A stretch of DNA of 29,232 bases from a virus, in IMG/VR virus record IMGVR_UViG_3300025697_000105, positions 1-29,232 of that record. The stretch is one strand, 5' to 3'. The notes under the pieces were generated by a model, which was not told the DNA's origin, did not search any database, and saw only the letters and a program-made list of their open reading frames with translations. Below, one piece after another: positions 1 to 7,068 of the stretch (within the stretch, counting starts at the first letter, position 1; each line of letters starts with the position of its first letter). The translations under genes were made by a program, and so were the position numbers.

Positions 1-12
1 CATTAGGAAGGG

Positions 13-33
13 TTCACTCATAATTAAAGTGAA
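13..33. repeat. Short inverted repeat in the leader
   Basis: TTCACT at 13-18 is the reverse complement of AGTGAA at 28-33, with a 9-base A/T spacer. It lies upstream of the first promoter and is followed by A, not T, so it does not look like a forward intrinsic terminator. It could be an operator half-site pair, the end of an upstream transcript, or chance in AT-rich DNA. Confidence 0.25.
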
Positions 34-91
34 AAAAAGTGTTTGTACTTGACAAACTTTTGATTAAATTATGAAAAACTTGACTCCGTTC

Positions 92-120
92 TTGTTTTAT
101 ACTTTAAAAGAGTATATAAT
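92..120 (+). promoter_or_regulatory. Sigma70-type promoter upstream of the portal gene
   Basis: TTGTTT (92-97) and a perfect TATAAT (115-120) are separated by exactly 17 bases, giving an expected start near 127 and a leader of about 25 bases before the portal ATG at 152. The same two hexamers with the same spacing occur at 15929-15957, which strengthens both calls. Nearby TTGACA (49-54) and TTGACT (80-85) are not at a usable distance from a good -10. This probably drives the head gene block. Confidence 0.6.
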
Positions 121-151
121 TGTGATATAACAATTTTATTTTAAAAAATAT

Positions 152-2272
152 ATGGAAATAGATAAAAAAGCAAAAAGTAAGGGAGACAAAGCAGTTATTG
201 AATTTGTGGAGGATAAAAAGAAAGAGATGAAAAAATCCCAGTATCGAGTTCAGTTCGATGCTCTTGCTGCGGAAATTAGTCAGAATATAATGAACACTGC
301 TGTTTCTTATGGTCAGAAATTGTACGAAAAATCTGGATGGGGATCAATGGTGTTTTATAACAAGATGGCTAGTGGTGCTTACGACATTTCGGTGTACCCA
401 CAAAAATTAACAGATCGTGATCAAAATAGATCTGGAGTTCCAGTGTCCCAGGAACCAATTGCTTTTTCAAAAATTATGATTGCTACTTCGGTTCTTGCCG
501 GGAAGCTTCCTGACGCTAAAGTTGTTTGTGATGATAAAGTATACGGAAAAGCAATGTACGAGTTATGGAAACGTAACTGGTCTATGACTGGTGGTAATGG
601 TGAAAATACTTTAATGATAACTTATCAGAATATTTTTACCTATGGATGGGCGGCTTGGAGAGTATATCCCAGACGAGTCCAAACAAAAAGAAATGGCGTA
701 GCTAAAATATTATTTGATGATGTATATAGGGAGCCACTTGAGTGTACTCGTACTTGGTTGGGAGTTGGTTTTAACAACGGCGATGTTTGGTCACAGACTG
801 AAGTTTACTATGAGAAGGACATGCCTAAGGATGAGTTTTTTGATAAATATCCAGAGGCTAAAAAGAATAAAAAGAAATTACAATACATTTCAGTAACAGA
901 AGAAGCTAAGGACGAAAATAATGAGAAGGTCCATACCAGCGTCACAATTGGTTATTACGAGAATGTTTTATCGAATAGATATGTTGTAGTCTGTGGACAA
1001 ATGGTTATTTATGATGGAGAGCTTCCTAATGATGGATCTCACGGGTCTGTTGTTGTAGCGCGTTGTTTCCAAAAAAATATGAATGATCCTCATGGTATTG
1101 GATTGTACGAAATGATGAGAGGAAACACTGCTTTATATACTTATATTAATTCTCTTAACGCGCAACAAGTAGAAGCAGAAATATTTCCGTTACTTTTCGG
1201 TGCCCAGGTTCAGAATGGATCTAATACATATAAAAGGGGACCAAATATTGTTAATCCTAAACATCCTGGTTCTGATATTGATGTTATTAAAACCTCTGGT
1301 AATATAGATGCTGGAGTTGGATTTGCTGATAAACAGAAACAAAATATTGAAGTAAATACGGGAATTAATAATATTGTTGCTGGTGCTGATACCGAAACTA
1401 CTCTTGGTTCTACTGTTATTATGAAGGAAGCTGCTTATAACAGATTAACCCCACCTAAAAATTCAATGGTTATGGGATTGGAAACAGACGCTCATATAGC
1501 TAATACTTGGATGAGACAAATTTATCCAGTGGACAAAATATTTATGATTGATTCTGAAGATCAGCTTGCTGAATTTACTAAACAGAATCCTGATTACTTT
1601 ATTGAATCGCAAGATGTATTAAATGATGATGGTATATCTACTGGTATGGTTGCAGCAGCTTCGAAGAATTTACGACTTAACTTTGATTTCTCACAAGAGG
1701 GAGAAGTTATGGAAAATGTTGCAACACGTCAGATTTCAGCAAAGGGATTATTCGATGAGATGAAAGATTCTGGACATATGTCAGACTATATCGATTTCAT
1801 TATAGATCCTGATTCAATGTTATTGCCTTCGATAGAAATTCAGAAGCAAACATTTATGGCTTTATTCCCAGTGATTACTAACCAGCTTACTCTAATTTAT
1901 TCAATGAGAAATCAGGACCCAGAAGCTGCTTCTTCTCAACTTATGGCTTTAGAAAAGATGCTTGATATTCAGAATGGAGATATTTTTGATTACATTTCAA
2001 AAGTTGATTACGATGCTATTATGGCTAAACAGCCTTCAGAAGTTCAAAGAGAAATGGAGCAGAAAAGAATGGAAGAAGAAGCTAGAGCTACAGCTATGAA
2101 TGCGAAAGCTGGTGGAGCTGGTGGCGGGGGAGGAACACCTCCAATCGGAAAGCAAATGGCTGGAGATGGTACAAATCCAATGCAACCTCAAAATCCAAAC
2201 GAAGTTCCACGACCTCAATCACCTATGATGTCTTCAATTGATGCTTCGGTTGGTAGAGCAGCTAATCAATAA
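152..2272 (+). CDS. Portal protein, podovirus type
   Basis: Portal (head-to-tail connector) proteins form the dodecameric ring through which DNA is packaged and ejected. At 706 residues this is close to the size of P22-like portals and larger than T7-like ones. The middle holds the portal-like stretch around DPHGIGLYEMMRGNTALYTYI, followed by a polar region rich in N and T (GINNIVAGAD) and a long helical C-terminal half. The C-terminal 70 residues are Gly/Pro/Asn/Gln-rich and probably disordered. It is the first gene after the leader promoter and heads the capsid genes, the normal portal position. The ATG is preceded by an A/T leader without Shine-Dalgarno. The assignment rests on size, motif feel and synteny. 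Confidence 0.85.
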   Translation: MEIDKKAKSKGDKAVIEFVEDKKKEMKKSQYRVQFDALAAEISQNIMNTAVSYGQKLYEKSGWGSMVFYNKMASGAYDISVYPQKLTDRDQNRSGVPVSQEPIAFSKIMIATSVLAGKLPDAKVVCDDKVYGKAMYELWKRNWSMTGGNGENTLMITYQNIFTYGWAAWRVYPRRVQTKRNGVAKILFDDVYREPLECTRTWLGVGFNNGDVWSQTEVYYEKDMPKDEFFDKYPEAKKNKKKLQYISVTEEAKDENNEKVHTSVTIGYYENVLSNRYVVVCGQMVIYDGELPNDGSHGSVVVARCFQKNMNDPHGIGLYEMMRGNTALYTYINSLNAQQVEAEIFPLLFGAQVQNGSNTYKRGPNIVNPKHPGSDIDVIKTSGNIDAGVGFADKQKQNIEVNTGINNIVAGADTETTLGSTVIMKEAAYNRLTPPKNSMVMGLETDAHIANTWMRQIYPVDKIFMIDSEDQLAEFTKQNPDYFIESQDVLNDDGISTGMVAAASKNLRLNFDFSQEGEVMENVATRQISAKGLFDEMKDSGHMSDYIDFIIDPDSMLLPSIEIQKQTFMALFPVITNQLTLIYSMRNQDPEAASSQLMALEKMLDIQNGDIFDYISKVDYDAIMAKQPSEVQREMEQKRMEEEARATAMNAKAGGAGGGGGTPPIGKQMAGDGTNPMQPQNPNEVPRPQSPMMSSIDASVGRAANQ

Positions 2273-2283
2273 TAAATATAATT

Positions 2284-2520
2284 ATGACAGAAAATAAACA
2301 AAGTATGGATCAAAAGAAAATGGCTTTAGCGGCTAGTGAGCACTCTCCGGTTATTATTGAGTTGATGAAGGATTGTATGTCTCAAACACCTATTCTTGGA
2401 AAAACAGAATGGGAGACTATTGTTAATGCTCTTACATTGGAAGTTCAAGGAACAATGCTTCGAGGGATGGTTGATCTTTTGGACAACATAAGAAAGGGAA
2501 GTTTACATATACCTAAATAA
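2284..2520 (+). CDS. Small protein downstream of portal, unknown
   Basis: A 78-residue soluble protein with no signal peptide or membrane segment. It looks mostly helical, with amphipathic stretches around EHSPVIIELMKDCMSQ and NALTLEVQGTMLRGMVDLLDN. It starts 11 bases after the portal stop and ends 4 bases before the next ATG, so it is cotranscribed with both. I do not recognise a family. A head-assembly accessory role is suggested only by position between portal and scaffold genes. Confidence 0.75.
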   Translation: MTENKQSMDQKKMALAASEHSPVIIELMKDCMSQTPILGKTEWETIVNALTLEVQGTMLRGMVDLLDNIRKGSLHIPK

Positions 2521-2524
2521 TAAT

Positions 2525-2998
2525 ATGAAACCAAAACAAATAAAAAAAGAAAATTACACAGTCCAAATAGGTTATTCAGAGGAAGCTGTGGAAAAAAAAT
2601 TATTAAAATTTATTTCCAAGTCTGGTGATGAATTTGAAATTAGTGCAGAGGAATTATCTTCAATGCTTATTGGTGGTATAAATTCAGATACTTTAGAAGC
2701 TACTTTCGTTGAGTCTGATAAGATTAATGTTGTTGAGGTTGGAAGGCAGTTGGAATGTGTGTTGGATAAGGATATGAAAAAGGGTGAAAAAATTCTTATG
2801 AATTATAAACATCCTTACCCAATTGAATTTGCTCTAATAGAACAAGCTATGGGTATTGCTAAGATAGATGAGGATGTTCCTGTTACAACATTAACAAAGG
2901 AATATATAGATAAAGTGAGGTCTAAAATAAAACCGAATCAAGAAAATTTTATAAAGAAATTTTACAAGAGTTTTAAAAATATTAAATTAAATAAATAA
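2525..2998 (+). CDS. Unknown head-region protein, 157 aa
   Basis: A 157-residue soluble protein with a mixed alpha/beta look and no hydrophobic segment. The C-terminus is strongly basic (SKIKPNQENFIKKFYKSFKN), which could bind nucleic acid or an acidic partner such as the scaffold-like proteins downstream. The middle segment GRQLECVLDKDMKKGEKILM is a compact beta/turn-rich stretch. It starts 4 bases after its upstream neighbour. No family is recognised; function is unknown. Confidence 0.75.
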   Translation: MKPKQIKKENYTVQIGYSEEAVEKKLLKFISKSGDEFEISAEELSSMLIGGINSDTLEATFVESDKINVVEVGRQLECVLDKDMKKGEKILMNYKHPYPIEFALIEQAMGIAKIDEDVPVTTLTKEYIDKVRSKIKPNQENFIKKFYKSFKNIKLNK

Positions 2999-3004
2999 TT
3001 TATT

Positions 3005-3049
3005 AATTAACCATCGGCACCGTTCACGATACGAGCGGATAATTATATG
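3005..3049 (+). promoter_or_regulatory. Conserved leader element, copy A (hairpin 3020-3038)
   Basis: A 45-base stretch ending at the ATG of the 3047 gene is repeated with three mismatches at 3604-3648 in front of the 3646 gene. Its GC-rich core is unlike the surrounding A/T leaders. CCGTTC (3020-3025) can pair with GAGCGG (3033-3038), including one G-U pair, around the 7-base loop ACGATAC. The stem ends 8 bases before the ATG, so it would sit in the ribosome footprint. The hairpin bases are identical in both copies. A translational enhancer, protein-binding operator or RNA-stability element is possible. Confidence 0.65.
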
Positions 3050-3571
3050 GGAAATACAACAAAAACTCCAGAGGAGTTACAAACAGAAGCAAAAGCAGCG
3101 GTAGAAGTAAAACCTAAGGTAGAAGTAAAACCTAAGGTAGAAGTAAAACCTAAGGTAGAAGTAAAACCTGAGGTAGAAGTAAAACCTAAGGTTGAAAAAA
3201 AGAAAATAGTTATAAGGAATACTTCAGGAGAAGAGGTCCCTGCTAGTGATTATTTCAACAAAGGAATAATTGCTCCAGGATTCGAAGGGTCTTGTGGTGA
3301 ACCAGTAACTAGAAAGGATTTATTGTTAGTGTTTAACAAGGTTTTTAAGCCTTCTGACAATATTTTATTTTATAGACAGGTAGATAAGGAAGTTTATTTG
3401 GTGATTGTTCCAATTAAATATTCTGATTTAGTCGGTGATTCTGAAGATTCTATGGATGGGGATTTTCAAAAGCATGCTATTTCATTTTTAGATGAGGGCT
3501 CTGTAAATATGGATACATTGAGACAGAAATTAGAAAAAATGAAAAAATTTGTAAAATACGATGATAGATAG
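3047..3571 (+). CDS. Repeat-bearing acidic/basic head-region protein
   Basis: A 174-residue protein with a low-complexity N-terminus made of five tandem VEVKPK-type hexapeptides (residues about 19-48), followed by a folded region from about residue 50 with mixed alpha/beta character and a Lys-rich C-terminal helix (LRQKLEKMKKF). No family is recognised. The extended charged Pro-rich arm and the place next to the scaffold candidate suggest a capsid-assembly or internal head role. It shares its 45-base leader, including the hairpin, with the next gene, so the two are probably translated under the same control. The two N-termini are also alike in character (repeated V-E-K-P), hinting at a duplicated leader-plus-arm module. 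Confidence 0.75.
   Translation: MGNTTKTPEELQTEAKAAVEVKPKVEVKPKVEVKPKVEVKPEVEVKPKVEKKKIVIRNTSGEEVPASDYFNKGIIAPGFEGSCGEPVTRKDLLLVFNKVFKPSDNILFYRQVDKEVYLVIVPIKYSDLVGDSEDSMDGDFQKHAISFLDEGSVNMDTLRQKLEKMKKFVKYDDR
3101..3190 (+). repeat. Five tandem 18-bp units encoding VEVKPK
   Basis: Five consecutive copies of GTAGAAGTAAAACCTAAG run from 3101. The fourth has GAG instead of AAG at its end. Units are almost identical at the nucleotide level, which implies recent expansion by slippage or recombination. The unit is a multiple of three, so copy number can change without a frameshift. Confidence 0.95.
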
Positions 3572-3572
3572 T

Positions 3573-3601
3573 TTGCTTTTAGTTTTTAAAAGTCCTATAA
3601 T
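3573..3601 (+). promoter_or_regulatory. Promoter upstream of the scaffold candidate
   Basis: TTGCTT (3573-3578), a 17-base spacer and a perfect TATAAT (3596-3601) begin just after the stop of the 3047 gene. The predicted start is near 3608, so the transcript would open almost exactly with the conserved leader element at 3604-3648. The spacing and hexamers match the promoters at 92-120 and 15929-15957 apart from one base in the -35. It would add extra transcription for the scaffold and capsid genes, which are needed in high copy. Confidence 0.55.
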
Positions 3602-3603
3602 TA

Positions 3604-3648
3604 AATTAACCATCGGTACCGTTCACGATACGAGCGGATAAACATATG
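3604..3648 (+). promoter_or_regulatory. Conserved leader element, copy B (hairpin 3619-3637)
   Basis: Second copy of the element at 3005-3049, offset by exactly 599 bases and ending at the ATG of the 3646 gene. Differences are C/T at 3018/3617 and two bases just before the ATG. The hairpin CCGTTC-ACGATAC-GAGCGG is unchanged. In this copy CGGTACCG (3615-3622) is also a perfect palindrome, so an alternative fold exists. It lies directly downstream of a promoter. Confidence 0.65.
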
Positions 3649-4662
3649 GAAATAAAAAAAACAATAGAGACTGAAGCCCCAGTGGCTGAAGTTGTTGTTG
3701 ACCCAATAGTCGACAAAAAATCAGATGTTGAAGATGAATCAGAGTTAGACAAAACTCTCGAAGAATCAATAGCATCTGTCCAAGCTGGAAATGAGCTTGC
3801 TCCAACAGAGAAAGCCAAGGTTGAAGATCCAACGGGGGATACTCCTGAAGATATTAAACCGGAGGAACCAAAAGTTGAAGATCCAAAAGTTGAAAAACCT
3901 GTGGATCCTAAACAAGAGGACCCCAGCACTCCTCCAGTTGATGAAGAAAAACCGGCGGAATACGAATTTCGTGTCCCAAATAAAGGTAAGTTTGAATCTG
4001 ATGAGTCATTCGAGAAGCGTATAGAGCTTTTAGATTTAGTTAAAAGAAAAAAACTTGCTACAACCGATGAACAACGTCAACAATTATCAGACGAGATTAA
4101 GACCGCGAAGGGTCAAATGAAAAATCTTAATGGCGCTGATAGGTTTGTAAATCCACTGAATCAAAAAGTTGATGACAAACCAAAAACACCGGAAGAAGTT
4201 AAAGACAAAGATGATGCTTTAGAGGCTGACAAAGAACGCCTAAAGGAACTGGGTGGAGCGACCAAAGAGGATATCGCAGAGATAGTCCAACAGGAACGCC
4301 TTGCCGCAGATGTTAAAAGTACCTTAGATAATTTTGTTGGAAGACATTCCGAACTTAAAGATAGTGATACACGTGAAGTATTTTTCGACTTCGTTGATTC
4401 AAACTACGCTTGGCAAAACAAGGGTGGCAAAGATTTAATGACAGTCCTAGAACTTGCTCGTGAAAATATGTTTAAACCATCGGAGACTATTCAAGAAAGA
4501 GTATTGAAAGGTGCAAATGTTCAGGAGAAGGTCAATGCAATGCAATTCCCAGGTGGAACCGTTGCTAAGACTGATTACTCCCCAGAAATGCGTAGTTCGT
4601 TAGATGAGCTAATCAAGACTGGTATGTCAGAAGAAAAAGCTGTCGAGTTGATATCAGATTAG
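3646..4662 (+). CDS. Capsid scaffolding protein candidate
   Basis: Scaffolding proteins guide assembly of the major capsid protein and usually lie upstream of it. This 338-residue protein is highly acidic and Pro/Glu/Lys-rich for its first 110 residues, then largely helical and charged (KRIELLDLVKRKK, TTDEQRQQLSDEIKTAKGQM, VQQERLAADVKSTLDNF). It has no membrane segment and a C-terminal helical tail (SSLDELIKTGMSEEKAVELI) of the sort that contacts coat protein. Together with its position one structural gene before decoration and coat proteins, this fits a scaffold. It has its own promoter and the conserved hairpin leader. Stop is TAG. No enzymatic motif is seen. The alternative is an internal head protein. 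Confidence 0.6.
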   Translation: MEIKKTIETEAPVAEVVVDPIVDKKSDVEDESELDKTLEESIASVQAGNELAPTEKAKVEDPTGDTPEDIKPEEPKVEDPKVEKPVDPKQEDPSTPPVDEEKPAEYEFRVPNKGKFESDESFEKRIELLDLVKRKKLATTDEQRQQLSDEIKTAKGQMKNLNGADRFVNPLNQKVDDKPKTPEEVKDKDDALEADKERLKELGGATKEDIAEIVQQERLAADVKSTLDNFVGRHSELKDSDTREVFFDFVDSNYAWQNKGGKDLMTVLELARENMFKPSETIQERVLKGANVQEKVNAMQFPGGTVAKTDYSPEMRSSLDELIKTGMSEEKAVELISD

Positions 4663-4666
4663 TCTT

Positions 4667-5137
4667 ATGAAAAAGATTAAACTGACAAAAGGTAAATATA
4701 CTTTAGTTGACAATGACGATTACGAGATACTTAACAATTATAAATGGTATGCAAAAAGAGGTACAAACACTTTTTATGCAGCTCGTTCAATCTTAAATAA
4801 AGATGGTAATCAAAAAACTATCAGGATGCACAGATTATTAATGGATGCACCAGATAGTTTAGAAGTTGACCACAAAGATGGGAACGGACTTAATAATCAG
4901 AGGTCTAATATTAGATTGGCTACCAAATCCCAGAACAGGATGAATAGACCTAAACAGTCTAGAAATATATCCGGTTTTAAAGGAGTCTCTTGGGATAAAA
5001 TCCATAGAGCTTGGATAGCTTATATAACATTAGATGGTGTACAAAAAAATCTTGGCTACTTTAAAAGTAAACAAGAGGCATACCAACATCGTTGTAAAGT
5101 AAGTATTGAATATCACAAAGAATTTACTCACAACTAA
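4667..5137 (+). CDS. HNH homing endonuclease with AP2 DNA-binding domain
   Basis: A 156-residue free-standing homing endonuclease of the HNH-AP2 class common in phages. The HNH core is around residues 53-93: His55 in MHRLL, Asp68-His69 in EVDHKDG, Asn74 and Asn77 in NGLNNQRSNIRLAT, with all expected residues present. The AP2 domain follows at about 101-152 (SGFKGVSWDKIHRAWIAYI, then LGYFKSKQEAYQHR). Such enzymes nick or cut near their own insertion site and spread their gene. It starts 4 bases after the scaffold stop and splits the scaffold/decoration/coat cluster, as expected of a mobile insertion. It appears intact. No intron is evident, since both neighbours look complete. Confidence 0.93.
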   Translation: MKKIKLTKGKYTLVDNDDYEILNNYKWYAKRGTNTFYAARSILNKDGNQKTIRMHRLLMDAPDSLEVDHKDGNGLNNQRSNIRLATKSQNRMNRPKQSRNISGFKGVSWDKIHRAWIAYITLDGVQKNLGYFKSKQEAYQHRCKVSIEYHKEFTHN

Positions 5138-5145
5138 ACTTCTAT

Positions 5146-5159
5146 CGGATTAAATAATC
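5146..5159 (+). other. Small hairpin upstream of the decoration gene
   Basis: GGATT (5146-5150) pairs with AATCC (5155-5159) around a 4-base loop, in the 40-base gap after the HNH gene. It is followed by only a short T run. It may be a weak terminator for the inserted HNH gene or a leader structure for the decoration gene; support is slight. Confidence 0.3.
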
Positions 5160-5177
5160 CTTTAACAGATAATTAAT

Positions 5178-5591
5178 ATGGCAACTGTAAAACAGGCTAC
5201 CATAAAAAACACAAGAGAATTGCGTGACGAAAACAAAGCAACAGGAACTGTGATGACATTAGGAAATATCCTAGCTCAAACAGCAGGTCTTGCTGTTGAC
5301 GCTGACAGTGGAACTGTTGTAGCTGATTTGTTAGGTGTTTGTAATCAAACAATTTCAGTCGCAGACGCATTAACTCGTGTTCAAGTGATAAAGCCTTCAG
5401 ACGAAGATACATTTATCTTCGCTGTAACAAACAACTCCGATGCTACTCATAATGGGCAAGCAATGGTTTTAACTGATGCGACAGAAGTAAATAATACTGG
5501 TACAACTTCTGGTACTGGAATCGTACAGCAAGTCGAACCGTACGGAGAAGCTTCAGATAAACTTATTATCGGAAGATTTTTGACTTTATAA
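5178..5591 (+). CDS. Capsid decoration / head auxiliary protein candidate
   Basis: A 137-residue soluble protein rich in Ala, Thr, Val and Asn with an alternating beta-strand pattern (GTVMTLGNILAQTAGLAVD, NGQAMVLTDATEVNNTG). Small beta-rich proteins encoded immediately before the major capsid gene are often head decoration or cement proteins that bind the outside of the shell. It starts after a 40-base gap and ends 21 bases before the coat gene. No signal peptide or catalytic motif is present. The assignment is by size, composition and synteny. Confidence 0.5.
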   Translation: MATVKQATIKNTRELRDENKATGTVMTLGNILAQTAGLAVDADSGTVVADLLGVCNQTISVADALTRVQVIKPSDEDTFIFAVTNNSDATHNGQAMVLTDATEVNNTGTTSGTGIVQQVEPYGEASDKLIIGRFLTL

Positions 5592-5612
5592 TTCATTTAA
5601 TAATATAAAAAT

Positions 5613-6650
5613 ATGGTTGGAACAATAAATGATTATGCGGTCATAGTAAACAATGTTTTAAAACACATTGCTCCAAAGACTTCACCTACTGTCCGAGCAG
5701 AATACTTGGACTTCATGTATAAAGTTGATAACAATGAAAGAACTTATACTGATGTTGGTGTTACTGGACTTGGTATGGCTCAAATAATCCCAGACGGTGG
5801 TATCGGTGCTTCTGATGCCCCAATTCAAGGATATTCAAAAAATTACGTTCAAATGCACTTTACTAAAAAAGTACGTTTGACTTTCCAAACGAATTTCTTT
5901 TTATTCGAATCAGCAGCTAAAAAAATTAAAGGCTCTGTTAAATCAAAAGTTTTAGAAGGAAAGAACGCTATCGAGCACGCTAAAAATTATTTAGCTCAAT
6001 CTCTTTTAGCTCAAGGATTCACAACATCTTTCACATGGACTCCAATTAATTCAGTAGGTACTTCTACACCAGTTTCTACTGTTGGTGCTGACGCTGTTGA
6101 ATATTGGTCACAGGTTCATCCACGTGAAGATGGTGGCGCAGCTTGGTCAAATGTTATTGTTGACGGTGCTACAAGTTCACCTCAATTCACTTATTCATCT
6201 CTATTAGCTGCTCGTAGATTACAATCAGATAAGAAAGATGGACGTGGAAATCCATTAGTTTCTGATTTAGATACTTTAGTGTGTCGAAAGGGTTCAACTA
6301 CTGCTCAATTTGCTAAAACTATTAAAGGTACAATTGACAAAGGTTTAGCTCCACAACAAACTAATTTGTTTAATAATACTCCAGCTACTGATACTTTCAA
6401 AGTTGTAGAATTATCTCCATACCAAAATTTGGCTATGGACGGTTTAATGTGGGGTATGTTTGATTCTAAGATGATGAATGAAGACTACGGTTTTCTTTAC
6501 ATCGAAGCTTTACCAACTCGTGCAGAACCAGCAGTAATTGACTTGCTAGGTAATCAAGATTTGGTATTAAATTTTAACTCCCTAGCTGTTATGGGTGCAT
6601 CTGATCTTCGTGGTTGGGAATGGTCAGCGGGCGACGGAGCTACTGTTTAA
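5613..6650 (+). CDS. Major capsid protein
   Basis: At 345 residues it has the usual size of an HK97-fold or P22-like coat subunit. Features are a structured N-terminal region with aromatic and charged residues (AEYLDFMYKVDNNERTYTDV), a long helical stretch about 100-135 that could be the spine helix (SVKSKVLEGKNAIEHAKNYL), and a beta-rich C-terminal part (YGFLYIEALPTRAEPAVIDL) resembling a P-domain/A-domain ending. The region around DLDTLVCRKGSTTAQFAKTI is typical of the A-domain of phage coats. It lies after scaffold and decoration genes and is followed by a strong hairpin, typical for the most highly expressed phage gene. I assign it by position and character, without a sequence match. Confidence 0.75.
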   Translation: MVGTINDYAVIVNNVLKHIAPKTSPTVRAEYLDFMYKVDNNERTYTDVGVTGLGMAQIIPDGGIGASDAPIQGYSKNYVQMHFTKKVRLTFQTNFFLFESAAKKIKGSVKSKVLEGKNAIEHAKNYLAQSLLAQGFTTSFTWTPINSVGTSTPVSTVGADAVEYWSQVHPREDGGAAWSNVIVDGATSSPQFTYSSLLAARRLQSDKKDGRGNPLVSDLDTLVCRKGSTTAQFAKTIKGTIDKGLAPQQTNLFNNTPATDTFKVVELSPYQNLAMDGLMWGMFDSKMMNEDYGFLYIEALPTRAEPAVIDLLGNQDLVLNFNSLAVMGASDLRGWEWSAGDGATV

Positions 6651-6665
6651 GTTAGTCTTCCTATT

Positions 6666-6689
6666 GAACTCCCAATTAGTTGGGAGTTC
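6666..6689 (+). terminator. Perfect hairpin after the major capsid gene
   Basis: GAACTCCCAA (6666-6675) and TTGGGAGTTC (6680-6689) form a perfect 10-bp stem with a TTAG loop; T6665-A6690 extends it to 11. No T run follows (AGACAGACAG), so it is not a classical intrinsic terminator. It is more likely an mRNA-stabilising end for the coat transcript or an attenuating partial terminator. Confidence 0.7.
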
Positions 6690-6727
6690 AGACAGACAGA
6701 GTAACTAAATAAGTAAATAAAAAATAT

Positions 6728-7060
6728 ATGGGAATTTTACAAGATGCTCACACAAAAAAAACATCAACTGCTGTAGCCGCTGCAATTGGTACAAACGAAA
6801 TTGTCGCTGCACAAGATAATGCTTATATTTATGTTCACGAGTTAATAGGAGATTTATCAGGTGCTGGTAATTTAACTGTAATGGCAGGTACTAGAACTTT
6901 AGCAGCTTTTGCTTTAGATGCTGGCCAAGGTATTACAGAACAAGATGAACCTGGTATGGATGGAGTACCTAGATTTGAATGTAGACCTGGAGAAGCTTTC
7001 AAACTCGTAGTAACAGGAGGAACTTTTAATGGTTCGATAGACTATAGCTTTCGATATTAA
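6728..7060 (+). CDS. Small beta-rich virion protein, decoration candidate
   Basis: A 110-residue protein, hydrophilic and beta-rich, with pattern AYIYVHELIGDLSGAGNLTV, AGTRTLAAFALDAG and a C-terminal FKLVVTGGTFNGSIDYSFRY that resembles the closing strands of a small beta-sandwich. Such compact proteins following the coat gene are often capsid fibres or decoration trimers. It is separated from the coat gene by a strong hairpin, which could lower its expression relative to coat. No enzymatic motif is seen and the family is not firmly recognised. Confidence 0.5.
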   Translation: MGILQDAHTKKTSTAVAAAIGTNEIVAAQDNAYIYVHELIGDLSGAGNLTVMAGTRTLAAFALDAGQGITEQDEPGMDGVPRFECRPGEAFKLVVTGGTFNGSIDYSFRY

Positions 7061-7068
7061 TTAACTCT

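Noticed and set aside
49-85. TTGACA (49-54) and TTGACT (80-85) as -35 boxes, with ACTTGAC repeated 31 bases apart
   Set aside because: No good -10 lies 16-18 bases downstream of either; TTGTTT at 92-97 with TATAAT at 115-120 is the better fit. The repeat is short enough to be chance.
4663-5177. Group I intron hosting the HNH gene
   Set aside because: The scaffold and decoration genes on either side both look complete, and only 4 and 40 bases flank the HNH gene, too little for an intron.
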